Notes: generated from the letters alone by a model not told the origin. Shown: positions 46,575 to 56,296, numbered from the stretch's first letter. The stretch: 64,000 nt of DNA from Falsirhodobacter deserti (GCF_004015795.1 NZ_ML137218.1:896311-960310); one strand, 5' to 3'. Made by a program: numbers and translations.

Positions 46575-46589
46575 TCATGGCTGCGCCAT
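46546..46589 (+). repeat. attR: degenerate copy of the tRNA-Arg 3' end
   Basis: It reads CTGCCCTCCAAAGCCAGAGG, TCTGAATCCTCATGG, CTGCGCCAT. Against the intact tRNA it shows a few substitutions and lacks seven bases of the T-arm, so it cannot be a tRNA. It is the displaced tRNA end left after integration. The stop codon of the adjacent minus-strand MBL gene (46575-46577) lies inside it. Confidence 0.82.
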
Positions 46590-47366
46590 TTCAAGCCTGT
46601 CATCCTGCATCTGCACCTGGCCTGTTTCGCACAGGGCGATCACATGCGCGTTCACGTTGTGGCGTGCCGCGGGACGCAGGCCAGGGGCGATGCGCGCGTA
46701 GAGGCTGTTCACGATCCCGTCCAGCGTGGAAGGGCCTTGCGACAGAAGGCGAAGGATGGATGCTTCACGGGCCTGCCTGTGGGCGCGCAGGGTGGCAAGG
46801 CGCTTCGCGGGATCCTCGATCGGGTCGCCGTGGCCGGACAGGAAGCGTTGCCACGGACGCGTCTCCAGCTTTGCAAGCGATTCCATGTAGTCGCGCAGCC
46901 GTCCGCGCGGCGGGATGATCGCCGTGGAAGCCCACCCCATGACATGATCGGCCGTCAGGCAGATGTTACCTGCGGCGAAGCAAAGATGATCATCGGAATG
47001 GCCCGGGGTATGGATCGCCTCCAGTTGCCAGGAAGTGCTTTCAAGGATTTGCCCGTCTTGCAGCGCGATGTCGGGGCGGATCGCGGAACTGGGGCTATCA
47101 TATCCGCACAGGGGCGCGCCCGTCGCAGCCTTCAGCCCGGGAACAAGCATCGAATGGTCCTTGTGGTCGTGGCTCAGCAGGATATGGGTGATCCGTTCGC
47201 CCTTTGTCGCTTCCAGAATGGCTGCCAGATGGGCCGGATCGTCGGGGCCGGGATCAAGGACGGCAACCTCTCCCTCGCCGATGATATAGGTGTTCGTCCC
47301 CCGGAAGGTCATGGCGGACGGGTTGGGTGCAAGCAGGCAGCGTATCTGTGTCATGATGCGCATCAT
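46575..47366 (-). CDS. MBL-fold metallo-hydrolase (LACTB2-like)
   Basis: A 263-residue metallo-beta-lactamase-fold hydrolase. The N-terminus has APNPSAMTFRGTNTYIIG, and metal ligands are in HILLSHDHKDHS (H-x-H-x-D-H), IHTPGHSDDHLCF and LTADHVMGW. A C-terminal winged-helix region follows (TLDGIVNSLYARI), typical of LACTB2-type proteins that cleave RNA or thioesters. Its last residues (MAQP) and stop codon are encoded by attR, the duplicated tRNA end. Several ATG codons (47366, 47363, 47354) compete as starts. It is divergent from the EnvZ-like kinase. Confidence 0.85.
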   Translation of the reverse strand: MMRIMTQIRCLLAPNPSAMTFRGTNTYIIGEGEVAVLDPGPDDPAHLAAILEATKGERITHILLSHDHKDHSMLVPGLKAATGAPLCGYDSPSSAIRPDIALQDGQILESTSWQLEAIHTPGHSDDHLCFAAGNICLTADHVMGWASTAIIPPRGRLRDYMESLAKLETRPWQRFLSGHGDPIEDPAKRLATLRAHRQAREASILRLLSQGPSTLDGIVNSLYARIAPGLRPAARHNVNAHVIALCETGQVQMQDDRLEMAQP

Positions 47367-47418
47367 ATACGCCGGGGCGGGGGATTGAACCTTTGCCTGC
47401 GCCCGTTACTGTCACGGC

Positions 47419-48711
47419 ATGGCCATATCCCGCATCCCCTTGCCCCGAAGCCTTTCCGGCCGCGCCGCGCTGATCCTGATCGTCCCCATCCTGACGATCC
47501 AGCTCGTGTTCTCGTTGCAGTTCATCCAGCGGCATTACGAAGGCGTGACCGAGCAGATGTCCCGCGGGCTGGAGATCGAGCTGAGCTATCTTCTGAACAC
47601 CTACGATGCCGATCCGGCCGAGGCGCAGCGGGTCGCCGACGGATTGCAGTTCAAGCTGGTGGCACCGGCAGAGTGGGAGATCCAGGCCGACCGGCGGGAC
47701 TTCTGGGATCTGTCGGGGCGCGTCATCATCAGCACGCTGCGCAACGGGTTGCCGCTGACTGCGGTGGATCTGCAGCATGACAACCGCGCCGTGCGCCTGC
47801 TGATGCAGACGTCGCGCGGGCCGATCAACGTGGAGGTCGACCGGCGGCGCGTTTCCGCGTCCAATCCCCACCAGTTGCTGGTGCTGATGATCGTCACCTC
47901 CGTGCTGATGACGGTGATCGCCTTTCTGTTTCTTGCAAACCAGCTGCGTCCCATCGCCAAGCTGGCTCGCGCCGCCGAGGCCTTCGGGAAGGGGCGCAAC
48001 ATCCCGTATCGGCCGCGCGGCGCGTTGGAGGTTCGGGCAGCGGGAACCGCTTTTCTGGAAATGCGCAACCGGATCGAAAGGTTCATCGAGCAGCGCACGC
48101 TGATGCTTTCGGGAATCAGCCATGATCTGCGCACGCCCTTGACGCGCATGAAGCTGGAGCTGGCCATGATGGACGAGGCGGAAGCGGCGGATCTGCTGCG
48201 CGACGTGCAGGAGATGGAGCGGCTGGTTGACGAGTTTCTGGCCTTCAGCCGCGGTGATGCGACCGAGGAGGTGGCGCATGTGGACGCGGGCGAGTTGGTG
48301 CATCAGGTGGTCGCGAATGCGCAGCGCATGGGCCAGTCCGTGCAGACGGGGGGCATCGCCGGCGATGCGGTGGTACCGCTGCGCCCGCAGGCGGTTTCGC
48401 GTGCATTGGAGAATCTGGTGAACAACGCGGTTCGCTATGGCACCTCGGCGCGTGTCAGCCTGATCGCCACGCCGGCCAATATCCGATTTGTGGTGGAGGA
48501 TGACGGTCCCGGCATCCCGAAAGAGATGCGAGAGGAGGCCCTGACCCCGTTTTCACGCCTCGGGAAGGAGAGGGATCCCAATCGCGGCGGGGGCGTGGGG
48601 CTTGGGTTGTCGATCGCCGCGGATATCGCGCATAGCCACGGCGGAAAGCTTCGCCTGCTGGAAAGTGAGGACATGGGCGGGCTGCGGGCCGAGATCGTAC
48701 TGGCGCGCTGA
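47419..48711 (+). CDS. EnvZ-like sensor histidine kinase
   Basis: A 430-residue membrane histidine kinase. Helix 1 is [15 protein letters not shown] (about residues 16-30), a periplasmic region of ~120 residues follows, and helix 2 is [20 protein letters not shown]. Then come HAMP, HisKA with the phosphorylated histidine in [18 protein letters not shown], and HATPase with [22 protein letters not shown] and [18 protein letters not shown]. The layout equals EnvZ-type osmosensor kinases. No response-regulator gene is next to it, so the partner lies elsewhere or was displaced; an OmpR-like partner is expected from the family. ATG 47419 is the likely start. Confidence 0.87.
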   Translation: MAISRIPLPRSLSGRAALILIVPILTIQLVFSLQFIQRHYEGVTEQMSRGLEIELSYLLNTYDADPAEAQRVADGLQFKLVAPAEWEIQADRRDFWDLSGRVIISTLRNGLPLTAVDLQHDNRAVRLLMQTSRGPINVEVDRRRVSASNPHQLLVLMIVTSVLMTVIAFLFLANQLRPIAKLARAAEAFGKGRNIPYRPRGALEVRAAGTAFLEMRNRIERFIEQRTLMLSGISHDLRTPLTRMKLELAMMDEAEAADLLRDVQEMERLVDEFLAFSRGDATEEVAHVDAGELVHQVVANAQRMGQSVQTGGIAGDAVVPLRPQAVSRALENLVNNAVRYGTSARVSLIATPANIRFVVEDDGPGIPKEMREEALTPFSRLGKERDPNRGGGVGLGLSIAADIAHSHGGKLRLLESEDMGGLRAEIVLAR

Positions 48712-48800
48712 GCCGGGTGCCCTTGCGGGTGGCGGCAGGCATGACTAAGACTCGGGCAACACCGGGGGAATGTTCCCAACGCATGCGAAGGGCAGGGCAG

Positions 48801-49430
48801 ATGAAAGATCCGATCGACACATACATGAACACGCTTGTCCCCATGGTCGTCGAGCAGACGAGCCGTGGCGAGCGTGCCTATGACATCTTCTCGCGCATGC
48901 TGAAGGAGCGGATCATCTTCCTGTCGGGCCCCGTCCATGACGGCATGTCCAGCCTTATCTGTGCCCAGCTTCTGTTCCTGGAGGCGGAAAACCCGTCCAA
49001 GGAAATCAGCATGTATATCAACAGCCCCGGCGGTGTCGTCACCTCTGGCCTGTCGATCTATGACACGATGCAGTACATCAAGCCCAAGGTCTCCACACTG
49101 GTGATTGGGCAGGCCGCATCCATGGGCAGCCTGCTGCTGACGGCCGGTGAAAAGGGCATGCGCTTCAGCCTGCCCAACAGCCGCGTCATGGTGCACCAGC
49201 CTTCGGGCGGGTATCAGGGGCAGGCGACGGATATCATGATCCATGCCCGCGAAACCGAAAAACTCAAGCGCCGCCTGAACGAAATCTACGTCCGTCACAC
49301 GGGTAATGACTACGAAACGGTTGAAGCCGCGCTTGAACGTGACAATTTCATGTCTGCAGAAGATGCAAAAGCCTGGGGCCTGATCGACGAGACCGTCGAA
49401 AGCCGCGGGAAAGCTGAACCGGCAACCTGA
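48801..49430 (+). CDS. clpP: ATP-dependent Clp protease proteolytic subunit ClpP
   Basis: A 209-residue serine protease that forms the ClpP barrel. Catalytic serine is in [11 protein letters not shown] (S107) and histidine in VMVHQPSGG (H132); the aspartate lies in [10 protein letters not shown]. The heptamer-core blocks [15 protein letters not shown] and [20 protein letters not shown] are intact. ATG 48801 is chosen from AGGGCAG; an in-frame extension to 48717 has no homology. It is directly upstream of clpX, and both act together in protein degradation, including cell-cycle regulators such as CtrA in alphaproteobacteria. Confidence 0.96.
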   Translation: MKDPIDTYMNTLVPMVVEQTSRGERAYDIFSRMLKERIIFLSGPVHDGMSSLICAQLLFLEAENPSKEISMYINSPGGVVTSGLSIYDTMQYIKPKVSTLVIGQAASMGSLLLTAGEKGMRFSLPNSRVMVHQPSGGYQGQATDIMIHARETEKLKRRLNEIYVRHTGNDYETVEAALERDNFMSAEDAKAWGLIDETVESRGKAEPAT

Positions 49431-49484
49431 CGGTTTTGCGATTGTGGAGGCCGGGCGACTGGCCTACATTGAACCCTTAATGTT

Positions 49485-49505
49485 CCGGCCCCCTTGCTGG
49501 GCCGG
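49485..49505 (+). promoter_or_regulatory. Hairpin between clpP and clpX
   Basis: A 7-bp stem CCGGCCC/GGGCCGG (49485-49491 with 49499-49505) with a 7-nt loop lies 20 bp before clpX. There is no T-run, so it is more likely an mRNA processing or stability element, or a weak attenuator, than a terminator. Confidence 0.45.
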
Positions 49506-49525
49506 GGGCTTCCCAGAGGACAACG

Positions 49526-50785
49526 ATGGCGAACACGACCGGCGGCGACAGCAAGAACACCCTCTACTGCTCGTTCTGCGGAAAGAGCCAGCACGAGGTT
49601 CGCAAGCTTATTGCAGGTCCGACCGTATTCATCTGCGATGAATGCGTCGAACTGTGCATGGATATCATCCGCGAAGAAACAAAGACGACAGGCCTGAAGA
49701 CCGCAGGCGGGGTTCCCACCCCGAGCGAGATCTGCAAGGTTCTGGACGACTATGTTATCGGGCAGGTCCATGCCAAGCGCGTTCTGTCTGTCGCTGTCCA
49801 CAACCACTACAAGCGGCTGAACCATTCGTCGAAGACGGATATCGAACTGTCGAAGTCGAACATCCTGCTGATCGGCCCCACGGGTTGCGGCAAGACGCTG
49901 CTGGCCCAGACGCTGGCCCGCATCCTTGATGTTCCGTTCACGATGGCCGATGCGACCACGCTGACGGAAGCCGGGTACGTGGGCGAGGATGTGGAGAACA
50001 TCATCCTCAAGCTGCTGCAGGCGTCGGAATACAACGTCGAACGTGCGCAGCGCGGCATCGTCTATATCGACGAGGTCGACAAGATCACCCGCAAGTCCGA
50101 CAACCCGTCCATCACCCGCGACGTGTCGGGCGAAGGGGTGCAGCAGGCGCTGCTGAAAATCATGGAAGGCACCGTTGCCTCCGTGCCCCCGCAGGGCGGG
50201 CGCAAGCATCCGCAGCAGGAATTTCTGCAGGTTGATACGACGAACATCCTGTTCATCTGCGGCGGTGCGTTCGCGGGCCTCGACAAGATCATCGCGCAGC
50301 GTGGCAAGGGTTCGGGCATCGGCTTTGGTGCTGACGTCAAGGATCCCGATGGCCGCAGCGTGGGCGAGCTGTTCTCGGAACTGGAGCCGGAAGATCTGCT
50401 GAAGTTCGGCCTGATCCCGGAATTCGTTGGCCGTCTGCCGGTTCTGGCAACGCTGACGGATCTGGATGAAGACGCACTTGTCACGATCCTGACCGCGCCG
50501 AAGAACGCGCTGGTCAAGCAGTATCAGCGCCTGTTCGACATCGAGGGCACGCAGCTGACCTTCACGGATGATGCGCTGACCGCCATCGCCAAGCGCGCGA
50601 TCAAGCGCAAGACCGGCGCCCGCGGCCTTCGGTCGATCATGGAAGATATCCTGCTGGACACCATGTTCGAACTTCCGAGCATGGATGGCGTGGCCGAGGT
50701 TGTGGTGAACGAAGAAGCCGTGACCAAGGGCAGCAAGCCGCTGATAGTGCACAGTGAAAAGAAAGAGCCGGCTTCGGCAGGCTGA
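49526..50785 (+). CDS. clpX: ATP-dependent Clp protease ATP-binding subunit ClpX
   Basis: A 419-residue AAA+ unfoldase that feeds substrates to ClpP. The N-terminal zinc domain is complete ([12 protein letters not shown] and ICDECVELC, four cysteines). Walker A is [15 protein letters not shown], Walker B is [10 protein letters not shown], the pore loop is [11 protein letters not shown], and sensor regions follow. The ClpP-docking IGF-type loop ([10 protein letters not shown]) is visible. Length and order are normal. It starts 95 bp after clpP. Confidence 0.97.
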   Translation: MANTTGGDSKNTLYCSFCGKSQHEVRKLIAGPTVFICDECVELCMDIIREETKTTGLKTAGGVPTPSEICKVLDDYVIGQVHAKRVLSVAVHNHYKRLNHSSKTDIELSKSNILLIGPTGCGKTLLAQTLARILDVPFTMADATTLTEAGYVGEDVENIILKLLQASEYNVERAQRGIVYIDEVDKITRKSDNPSITRDVSGEGVQQALLKIMEGTVASVPPQGGRKHPQQEFLQVDTTNILFICGGAFAGLDKIIAQRGKGSGIGFGADVKDPDGRSVGELFSELEPEDLLKFGLIPEFVGRLPVLATLTDLDEDALVTILTAPKNALVKQYQRLFDIEGTQLTFTDDALTAIAKRAIKRKTGARGLRSIMEDILLDTMFELPSMDGVAEVVVNEEAVTKGSKPLIVHSEKKEPASAG

Positions 50786-50860
50786 CGCGTTTGTGCGGGG
50801 GCGGGGGTGGACCCTGCTCCCGCCTTTTGTCATAGACGGGGCAGAGAGGCGGAGGCTCGG

Positions 50861-51238
50861 ATGTTTCAGACGCTCACACGGACTTTGACGTGGTGGAACA
50901 GCCAGACGCTGAACACCCAGTTCTGGACGTGGCGCAACGGCCAGAAGGTGGGTGAGGACGATCAGGGCAACGTCTTCTATCAGACCAAGGACGGCAAGCG
51001 CCGCTGGGTCATCTATAACGGCGAGTCCGAGGCAAGCCGCGTTTCCCCCGACTGGCACGGCTGGCTGCACCACACCTGGGACGAACCACCGACCAGCCGT
51101 CCGCTGACGCACAAGGTTTGGGAAAAGCCGCACCAGGAAAATCTGACCGGGACGCCCGCCGCCTATGCGCCGGCAGGATCCTTGCGCCGGGTTGAGCCGG
51201 TGGAGCGGCGCGATTACGAGGCATGGCAGCCGGAATGA
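50861..51238 (+). CDS. NADH:ubiquinone oxidoreductase NDUFA12-type accessory subunit
   Basis: A 125-residue protein homologous to the mitochondrial complex I subunit NDUFA12 (B17.2), which many alphaproteobacteria carry outside the nuo operon. Visible blocks are [40 protein letters not shown] and [17 protein letters not shown]. It probably attaches peripherally to the hydrophilic arm of complex I in the cytoplasm. ATG 50861 follows GGCGGAGG. Its stop overlaps the MlaD-like start (ATGA), so the genes are coupled. Confidence 0.92.
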   Translation: MFQTLTRTLTWWNSQTLNTQFWTWRNGQKVGEDDQGNVFYQTKDGKRRWVIYNGESEASRVSPDWHGWLHHTWDEPPTSRPLTHKVWEKPHQENLTGTPAAYAPAGSLRRVEPVERRDYEAWQPE

Positions 51239-51717
51239 CGACACGGAATACGACAGAAGTTGTGGTCGGCGGGGCGGTTCTTGCCGCCGCAGTGGCCTTT
51301 GTTCTTTATGCAGGGCAGATCGCCGGTTTGGGCGGCAGCGGCGGCAGCTATACGCTGCATGGCAGCTTCCGCACCGCAGATGGCATCGGCGTGGGCACGG
51401 ACGTGCGGCTTGCTGGTGTGAAGATCGGAACCGTCACCTCTTTGTCGCTGAACCCGCAGACGTTCTTCGCTGATGCAACGATCTCCGTTCCCGAAGGGAT
51501 CGAAGTTCCGCTGGATTCGTCGCTGCTGATTTCTTCCGAAGGGTTGCTGGGCGGCAATTTCGTTGAAATCCAGCCCGGCGGTGCGCTGGAAAATGTCGAG
51601 CCGGGCGGTGAGATCGAGGATACGCAGGGCTCTGTCAGCCTGATTTCGCTGTTGATGGCGTTTGTGGGCGGTCGGGAGAGTGACAGCGGCAGCACTTCCG
51701 ATCCGGCAATGCCATGA
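51235..51717 (+). CDS. mlaD: MCE-domain protein, MlaD-like
   Basis: A 160-residue protein with one N-terminal membrane helix ([19 protein letters not shown]) and one MCE domain ([33 protein letters not shown], and [20 protein letters not shown]). MlaD is the periplasmic lipid-binding subunit of the Mla phospholipid transport system, anchored in the inner membrane. The other mla genes are not here, so it is a separated MlaD, a common alphaproteobacterial arrangement. The start overlaps the preceding stop, and the end overlaps the next start by four bases. Confidence 0.88.
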   Translation: MTTRNTTEVVVGGAVLAAAVAFVLYAGQIAGLGGSGGSYTLHGSFRTADGIGVGTDVRLAGVKIGTVTSLSLNPQTFFADATISVPEGIEVPLDSSLLISSEGLLGGNFVEIQPGGALENVEPGGEIEDTQGSVSLISLLMAFVGGRESDSGSTSDPAMP

Positions 51718-52070
51718 AGCGCGTGCTTTGGCTTCTGGCGCTGATCGCGGCGCCTGCCATGGCGCAGGATATCGAAAGCGCCTCCAGCGCGGCGGGCGGA
51801 ACCGTTCGCTGGCTGGACAAGGTCACGGGTGCAACCAGTGATCTTTCGCTGGCTGATGGAGAGTCGGTGACGGAAGGGTTTCTGACGATCCAGATGGACG
51901 AATGCCGGTATCCGGCATCGGATCCCACGTCGGATGCTTATGCACATCTTACCATAACCGACACGCGCGTAGGCCCACCTGTCTTCGAGGGTTGGATGAT
52001 CGCTTCAAGTCCGGCACTGTCGGCTTTAGACCACCCACGCTATGATGTGTGGGTCCTCGACTGCATGTGA
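51714..52070 (+). CDS. DUF2155 periplasmic protein
   Basis: A 118-residue secreted protein. The signal peptide is [17 protein letters not shown], with cleavage before QDIES. The mature part holds the DUF2155 pattern VRWLDKVTGATSDLSL and the terminal signature ALDHPRYDVWVLDC, with two cysteines that could be disulfide bonded. Function is unknown, but it is generally found next to mlaD and NDUFA12-like genes in Rhodobacterales, as here. The start overlaps mlaD by four bases, while the 3' end overlaps aat by 31 bp on the other strand. Confidence 0.85.
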   Translation: MKRVLWLLALIAAPAMAQDIESASSAAGGTVRWLDKVTGATSDLSLADGESVTEGFLTIQMDECRYPASDPTSDAYAHLTITDTRVGPPVFEGWMIASSPALSALDHPRYDVWVLDCM

Positions 52071-52678
52071 ACGATTCGGGCGGCCGTGGGGCAATATCCT
52101 TCAGGCTCGAAGATCGCCTCATCTTCCAGCGCTGCGGCAAGAAGCTTCTGATATCGGCGGGCCGGAATTGCGATCCCGCCAAGGCTGGCAAGGTGCGGTG
52201 TCAGGAACTGGGTGTCGAACAGGCGGAAACCGCCGGCATTCAGGCGATGCACCAGCCAGGCAAGTGCGATCTTCGAAGCGTCTGTCTTTCGTGAAAACAT
52301 GCTTTCGCCGAAAAACGCAGCCCCGAGAGTAACGCCATAGGTTCCGCCGATCAGGTCGCCATCACGCCACACCTCGCATGAATGGGCGTGGCCCAGTGCA
52401 TGAAGGCCGAGATACAGGTCTTCAATGCGGTGACTGATCCATGTCTCCTCGCGCGCGGCGCAGGCCCGGACGGTACCGATGAAATCATGGTTCACGCGAA
52501 CTTCGTAATCCGCCCGCAACAGGCTGCGGCGTAAGGATCGCGAGATATGGAAGTTGTCGAGGGGAATGATGCCGCGCATCCGTGGTTCGACCCAATGCAG
52601 GTCGGGATCATCGCGGCTGTCTGCCATGGGGAAGATCCCCATGGCATAGGCCTGTAACAGGCGGTCGGGCGTCAGCAT
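52040..52678 (-). CDS. aat: Leucyl/phenylalanyl-tRNA-protein transferase
   Basis: A 212-residue enzyme of the N-degron pathway that attaches Leu or Phe to N-terminal Arg/Lys of proteins, marking them for ClpAP. It begins LLQAYAMGIFPMADSRDDP and has the conserved WVEPRMRGIIPLDNFHISR, CEVWRDGDLIGGTYGVTLG and GESMFSRKTDASKIAL blocks. ATG 52678 is the conserved start. It lies four bases after accC on the same strand, so it is co-transcribed with accB-accC. Confidence 0.93.
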   Translation of the reverse strand: MLTPDRLLQAYAMGIFPMADSRDDPDLHWVEPRMRGIIPLDNFHISRSLRRSLLRADYEVRVNHDFIGTVRACAAREETWISHRIEDLYLGLHALGHAHSCEVWRDGDLIGGTYGVTLGAAFFGESMFSRKTDASKIALAWLVHRLNAGGFRLFDTQFLTPHLASLGGIAIPARRYQKLLAAALEDEAIFEPEGYCPTAARIVHMQSRTHTS

Positions 52679-52682
52679 CGCC

Positions 52683-54032
52683 TTACTTGCTGAAGGTCTG
52701 CTCCAGCCACTTTTCCAGCCAGTGAATATTGTATTCACCCCGCTGGATTTCGGGGTTCTGAAGCAGGGCGTCGAACAGCGGCACGGTCGTGTCCACGCCG
52801 TCCACGATTAGCTCGCCCAAGGCGCGGTGCAGTCGGGCAAGCGCTTCTTCGCGGTCGCGCCCGTGCACGATCAGCTTGGCGATCAGGCTGTCGTAATAGG
52901 GCGGGATCGAATAGCCGCTGTAAAGCGCCGAATCCATTCGCACACCAAGGCCACCCGGCGCGTGGTAAACATTCACGCGGCCCGGGCAGGGCGAGAAGTT
53001 GGGCAGACGCTCGGCGTTGATACGAACCTCGATCGCGTGACCGTTGATGACAAGATCCTCCTGCGTGAAGGACAGCGGCAGGCCAGCGGCAACGCGGATC
53101 TGTTCGCGCACCAGATCGACGCCGAAGATGGCTTCGGTCACCGGGTGTTCCACCTGAAGGCGGGTGTTCATCTCGATGAAATAGAACTCGCCGTCTTCGT
53201 ACAGAAACTCGATCGTGCCGGCGCCGATATACTTGATCTTGCCCACGGCCTCGGCGCAGATCTTGCCAATACGTTCGCGCAGTTCCGGCGTGATCGCGGG
53301 GCCGGGGGCTTCCTCGAACACCTTCTGGTGGCGGCGCTGAAGCGAGCAGTCGCGTTCGCCCAGATGGACCGCGTTACCCTTGCCGTCGCCAAAGACCTGG
53401 ATCTCGATATGGCGCGGCTTTTGAAGGTACTTCTCGATATAGACTTCGTCGTTGCCGAAGGCCGCCTTCGCTTCGGACCGTGCCGTGCGGAAAGCCACTT
53501 CCAGCGCAGAGGCGTCACGCGCGACCTTCATGCCACGACCGCCGCCGCCGGCGGTTGCCTTGATGATGACGGGGAAGCCGATATCTTCCGCCACGCGAAG
53601 CGCGGTTTCATAATCGGGCACGCCACCTTCCGATCCCGGCACGACGGGAATGCCAAGCATCTTGGCGGTTTCCTTCGCGGTGATCTTGTCACCCATCACC
53701 CGGATGTGTTCTGCAGTCGGGCCGATGAAAGTGATGTCGTGATCGGCCAGCGCCTGCGCGAAGCCTTCGTTTTCCGACAGGAAGCCATAGCCCGGATGCA
53801 CCGCCTCGGCCCCCGAGATTTCGCAGGCCGAGATGATGGACGCCATCTTCAGATAGCTTTCGGACGAGGAGGCCGGTCCGATGCAGACGGATTCGTCCGC
53901 CATGCGCACATGCATCGCATCGCTGTCTGCGGTCGAATGCACGGCAACCGAGGTGATCCCCATTTCCCGGCAGGCCCGGATGACTCGCAGCGCGATCTCG
54001 CCCCGGTTGGCGATCAGGATCTTGGTGAACAT
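52683..54032 (-). CDS. accC: Acetyl-CoA carboxylase biotin carboxylase subunit
   Basis: A 449-residue ATP-grasp enzyme that carboxylates biotin on AccB, the first step of fatty acid synthesis. It starts ILIANRGEIALRVIRACREM. The glycine-rich ATP loop is KATAGGGGRGMKVA. Metal-binding and catalytic segments FIEMNTRLQVEHPVTEAI and RINAE are complete. Length equals the E. coli enzyme. It lies seven bases after accB and four bases before aat. Confidence 0.97.
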   Translation of the reverse strand: MFTKILIANRGEIALRVIRACREMGITSVAVHSTADSDAMHVRMADESVCIGPASSSESYLKMASIISACEISGAEAVHPGYGFLSENEGFAQALADHDITFIGPTAEHIRVMGDKITAKETAKMLGIPVVPGSEGGVPDYETALRVAEDIGFPVIIKATAGGGGRGMKVARDASALEVAFRTARSEAKAAFGNDEVYIEKYLQKPRHIEIQVFGDGKGNAVHLGERDCSLQRRHQKVFEEAPGPAITPELRERIGKICAEAVGKIKYIGAGTIEFLYEDGEFYFIEMNTRLQVEHPVTEAIFGVDLVREQIRVAAGLPLSFTQEDLVINGHAIEVRINAERLPNFSPCPGRVNVYHAPGGLGVRMDSALYSGYSIPPYYDSLIAKLIVHGRDREEALARLHRALGELIVDGVDTTVPLFDALLQNPEIQRGEYNIHWLEKWLEQTFSK

Positions 54033-54039
54033 CCGCGCC

Positions 54040-54525
54040 TCACTCGATAATCATCAGGGGCGCGCCGAACTCCACCGGAGTGCCATCACCGACGAGAATG
54101 CGCTTCACCGTGCCGGCCTTGGGGGCCGGAATATGGTTCATCGTTTTCATTGCTTCGATGATCAGAAGGGTCTGGCCTTCCGTGACCGTTGCACCAACCG
54201 TCACGAAGGGCGTCGCGCCGGGTTCGGCTGCGACATAAGCGGTGCCGACCATGGGCGAGGTGACGGCGCCCGGATGCTGCGCGGGATCTTCAACCACCGT
54301 TGCTGCTGCGGTTGCGGAACCCGGCGCGGGCAGCGGGGCCGGCGCGGCGGCGGCGACGGGCGCGGCCATGGTCACAACGTTCGACTGCTTGACCACGCGC
54401 ACTTCAAGGCTGTCGTCGTCGCCGTATTCCCGTTTCACCGACAGTTCGGTCAGGTCATTGGCGTTCAGCAGTTCTGCCAGTGCCTTGATGAAATCGACGT
54501 CCTGTTCGGGGGATTGCTTGCTCAT
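54040..54525 (-). CDS. accB: Acetyl-CoA carboxylase biotin carboxyl carrier protein
   Basis: A 161-residue carrier. The N-terminal helical region is followed by an alanine/proline-rich linker (about residues 55-85) and a C-terminal biotinyl domain starting VTSPMVGTAYVAAEPG. The biotinylated lysine is in EAMKTMNHIPAP, with the usual MKM motif as MKT, as in many alphaproteobacteria. ATG 54525 starts MSKQSPEQDVDFI, directly matching family starts. It is the first visible gene of accB-accC-aat; the aroQ gene often found upstream is not present. Confidence 0.95.
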   Translation of the reverse strand: MSKQSPEQDVDFIKALAELLNANDLTELSVKREYGDDDSLEVRVVKQSNVVTMAAPVAAAAPAPLPAPGSATAAATVVEDPAQHPGAVTSPMVGTAYVAAEPGATPFVTVGATVTEGQTLLIIEAMKTMNHIPAPKAGTVKRILVGDGTPVEFGAPLMIIE

Positions 54526-54696
54526 GCCGTCCTCGGGTGTGTGGCCGTTCGGCCTTTGTTGCGAATGGGCGCCTGCGGGGCGCGGATCGCCAGCGTTATA
54601 CGCGACCCGTCCCTTGAGGGAAAGCGCCCAAATCCCGTGCTTGCACCGACGCTTGTCCCGTTCTACGGCTTTCGGATAACCTGCTGCGGAGGGCGC

Positions 54697-55233
54697 GTGG
54701 ACAATATCATCGACAACATCATCGCCTTTGTCGAGGCGCATCGCGGCTGGGCTTTCTGGATTGCGCTGCTCTTCGCGCTGGCCGAAACCACGCCCATCGT
54801 GTCGATCCTGATTCCTTCCACCGCCATTCTTGTGGGGGTGGGCGCGCTTGTGGCAACGGGCGGCGTTGATTTTCTGCCAATCTGGGCGGGGGCCAGCATC
54901 GGCGCCATCATCGGGTCCTCCGCCAGCTGGTGGATCGGGCGGTATTACGGAGGATGGGTGCTTGGCCGCTGGCCGATGTCGAACAATCCCGATCTGGCAG
55001 ATCGCGGCCGCGAAGCGTTTGCCCGCTGGGGTGGCGCCGCGCTGCTGGTGGGGCACTTCTTCGGGCCGCTGCGGGCAGTCGTGTTCCTGATGGCCGGTAT
55101 TGCGGACATGCCCTTCGCGCGCTTCATCGGCTGGAACCTTCTGGGCGCCGTTGCCTGGGCCTTCGCCGTTCCGAAATCCGGAGAGATCGGGGGCAATGTT
55201 CTGGGCTGGCTTTGGCAGCTGGTGGCGGGCTGA
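54697..55233 (+). CDS. DedA-family membrane protein
   Basis: A 178-residue integral membrane protein of the DedA/SNARE-associated (VTT) family. Visible elements are the re-entrant region FALAETTPIVSILIPSTAIL, the GIGAIIGSSASWWIGRYYGG-like part (GASIGAIIGSSASWWIGRYY) and RFFGPLRA-type motif GHFFGPLRAVVFLMAG. These proteins act as lipid carrier flippases or membrane homeostasis factors. GTG 54697 is chosen because it follows CGGAGGG by three bases; no nearby ATG fits. It is divergent from accB. Confidence 0.88.
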   Translation: MDNIIDNIIAFVEAHRGWAFWIALLFALAETTPIVSILIPSTAILVGVGALVATGGVDFLPIWAGASIGAIIGSSASWWIGRYYGGWVLGRWPMSNNPDLADRGREAFARWGGAALLVGHFFGPLRAVVFLMAGIADMPFARFIGWNLLGAVAWAFAVPKSGEIGGNVLGWLWQLVAG

Positions 55234-55284
55234 CACTTCAAGCGGCCGGTAAAGTTCCTATATCGGGGCCGAAAGGGGAACCCG

Positions 55285-56289
55285 ATGCAACGTTTTTCCA
55301 TGCTGGACCTGTCGCCAGTGCCCGAGGGGCAGACAACCGCCGAGGCGCTGGCCCAGACAGTCGATCTGGCGCAACATGCCGAGGCGCTCGGTTATCACCG
55401 CTTCTGGCTGGCGGAACATCATAACATGCCGGGCATCGCCTCGGCCGCGACCTCGGTCGTGATCGGGCATGTCGCGGCCCACACCTCGCGCATCCGCGTC
55501 GGGGCGGGGGGGATCATGCTGCCCAACCACGCGCCGCTGGTGATCGCGGAACAGTTCGGCACACTGGCCACGCTGTTTCCGGGTCGCGTCGATCTGGGGC
55601 TGGGCCGCGCACCGGGCACCGACATGGGCACTGCACGGGCGCTGCGCCGCAACATGGATGCGGGCGACACGTTTCCGCAGGATGTGGTGGAGCTGATCCA
55701 GTATTTCGACGATGCACCGCTGGACGTCCGCATCCGTGCCGTTCCGGGTGAAGGAACGCAGGTGCCTGTTTGGATCCTCGGTTCCAGCCTGTTCGGGGCC
55801 CAGCTTGCCGCATATCTGGGGCTGCCTTATGCCTTCGCATCGCATTTCGCCCCACAGGCGCTGGAGGCGGCCATCGACACATATCGTGGCACCTTCCGCG
55901 CGTCGCGTTTTCTGGATGCGCCGTATTTCATGCTGGCTGCCAATGTGTTCGCCGCCGAAACCGATGAAGAAGGAGCATATCTTCGCACATCGTCGCAGCA
56001 AAGCTTCGCCAATCTGCGGCTCGGCCGCCCCGGCAAGCTGCCCCGCCCGGTGAAGGATATCGCTTCCGTTGTGCCGGAGCAGTTTCTTGCCAGCGCCGAC
56101 GAGGCGCTTTCGATCTCTGCGACCGGATCTGCGGCGACAGTGCGGGCGCAGCTTGGGGCGCTGGTGGATCGGTACCAACCGGACGAGGTTATGGTGACAG
56201 GGATGATCCACGATCACGCCGCACGTAAGCGCAGCTTCGCCATCGCGGCCGAGGTGCTTGGCGATCTGGTTTTGCCCGCAGCGGCGTGA
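55285..56289 (+). CDS. LLM-class flavin-dependent oxidoreductase
   Basis: A 334-residue bacterial luciferase-like monooxygenase. It starts [19 protein letters not shown] and has the conserved [38 protein letters not shown] and [14 protein letters not shown] blocks (MsnO8/YhbW type). It uses reduced FMN from a separate reductase to oxidise an unknown small molecule. Start ATG 55285 follows AAGGGG. It stands alone between dedA and the convergent opgG. Confidence 0.9.
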   Translation: MQRFSMLDLSPVPEGQTTAEALAQTVDLAQHAEALGYHRFWLAEHHNMPGIASAATSVVIGHVAAHTSRIRVGAGGIMLPNHAPLVIAEQFGTLATLFPGRVDLGLGRAPGTDMGTARALRRNMDAGDTFPQDVVELIQYFDDAPLDVRIRAVPGEGTQVPVWILGSSLFGAQLAAYLGLPYAFASHFAPQALEAAIDTYRGTFRASRFLDAPYFMLAANVFAAETDEEGAYLRTSSQQSFANLRLGRPGKLPRPVKDIASVVPEQFLASADEALSISATGSAATVRAQLGALVDRYQPDEVMVTGMIHDHAARKRSFAIAAEVLGDLVLPAAA

Positions 56290-56296
56290 TGAGAAG

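Noticed and set aside
46546-46589. Second tRNA-Arg
   Set aside because: Lacks the 5' half and seven bases of the T-arm, so it cannot fold as a tRNA; it is the attR repeat.
52827-54690. Plus-strand open frames opposite accC/accB, including an N-terminal extension of the DedA frame
   Set aside because: They are antisense to accC and accB. The DedA protein proper begins at GTG 54697 with a good ribosome site.
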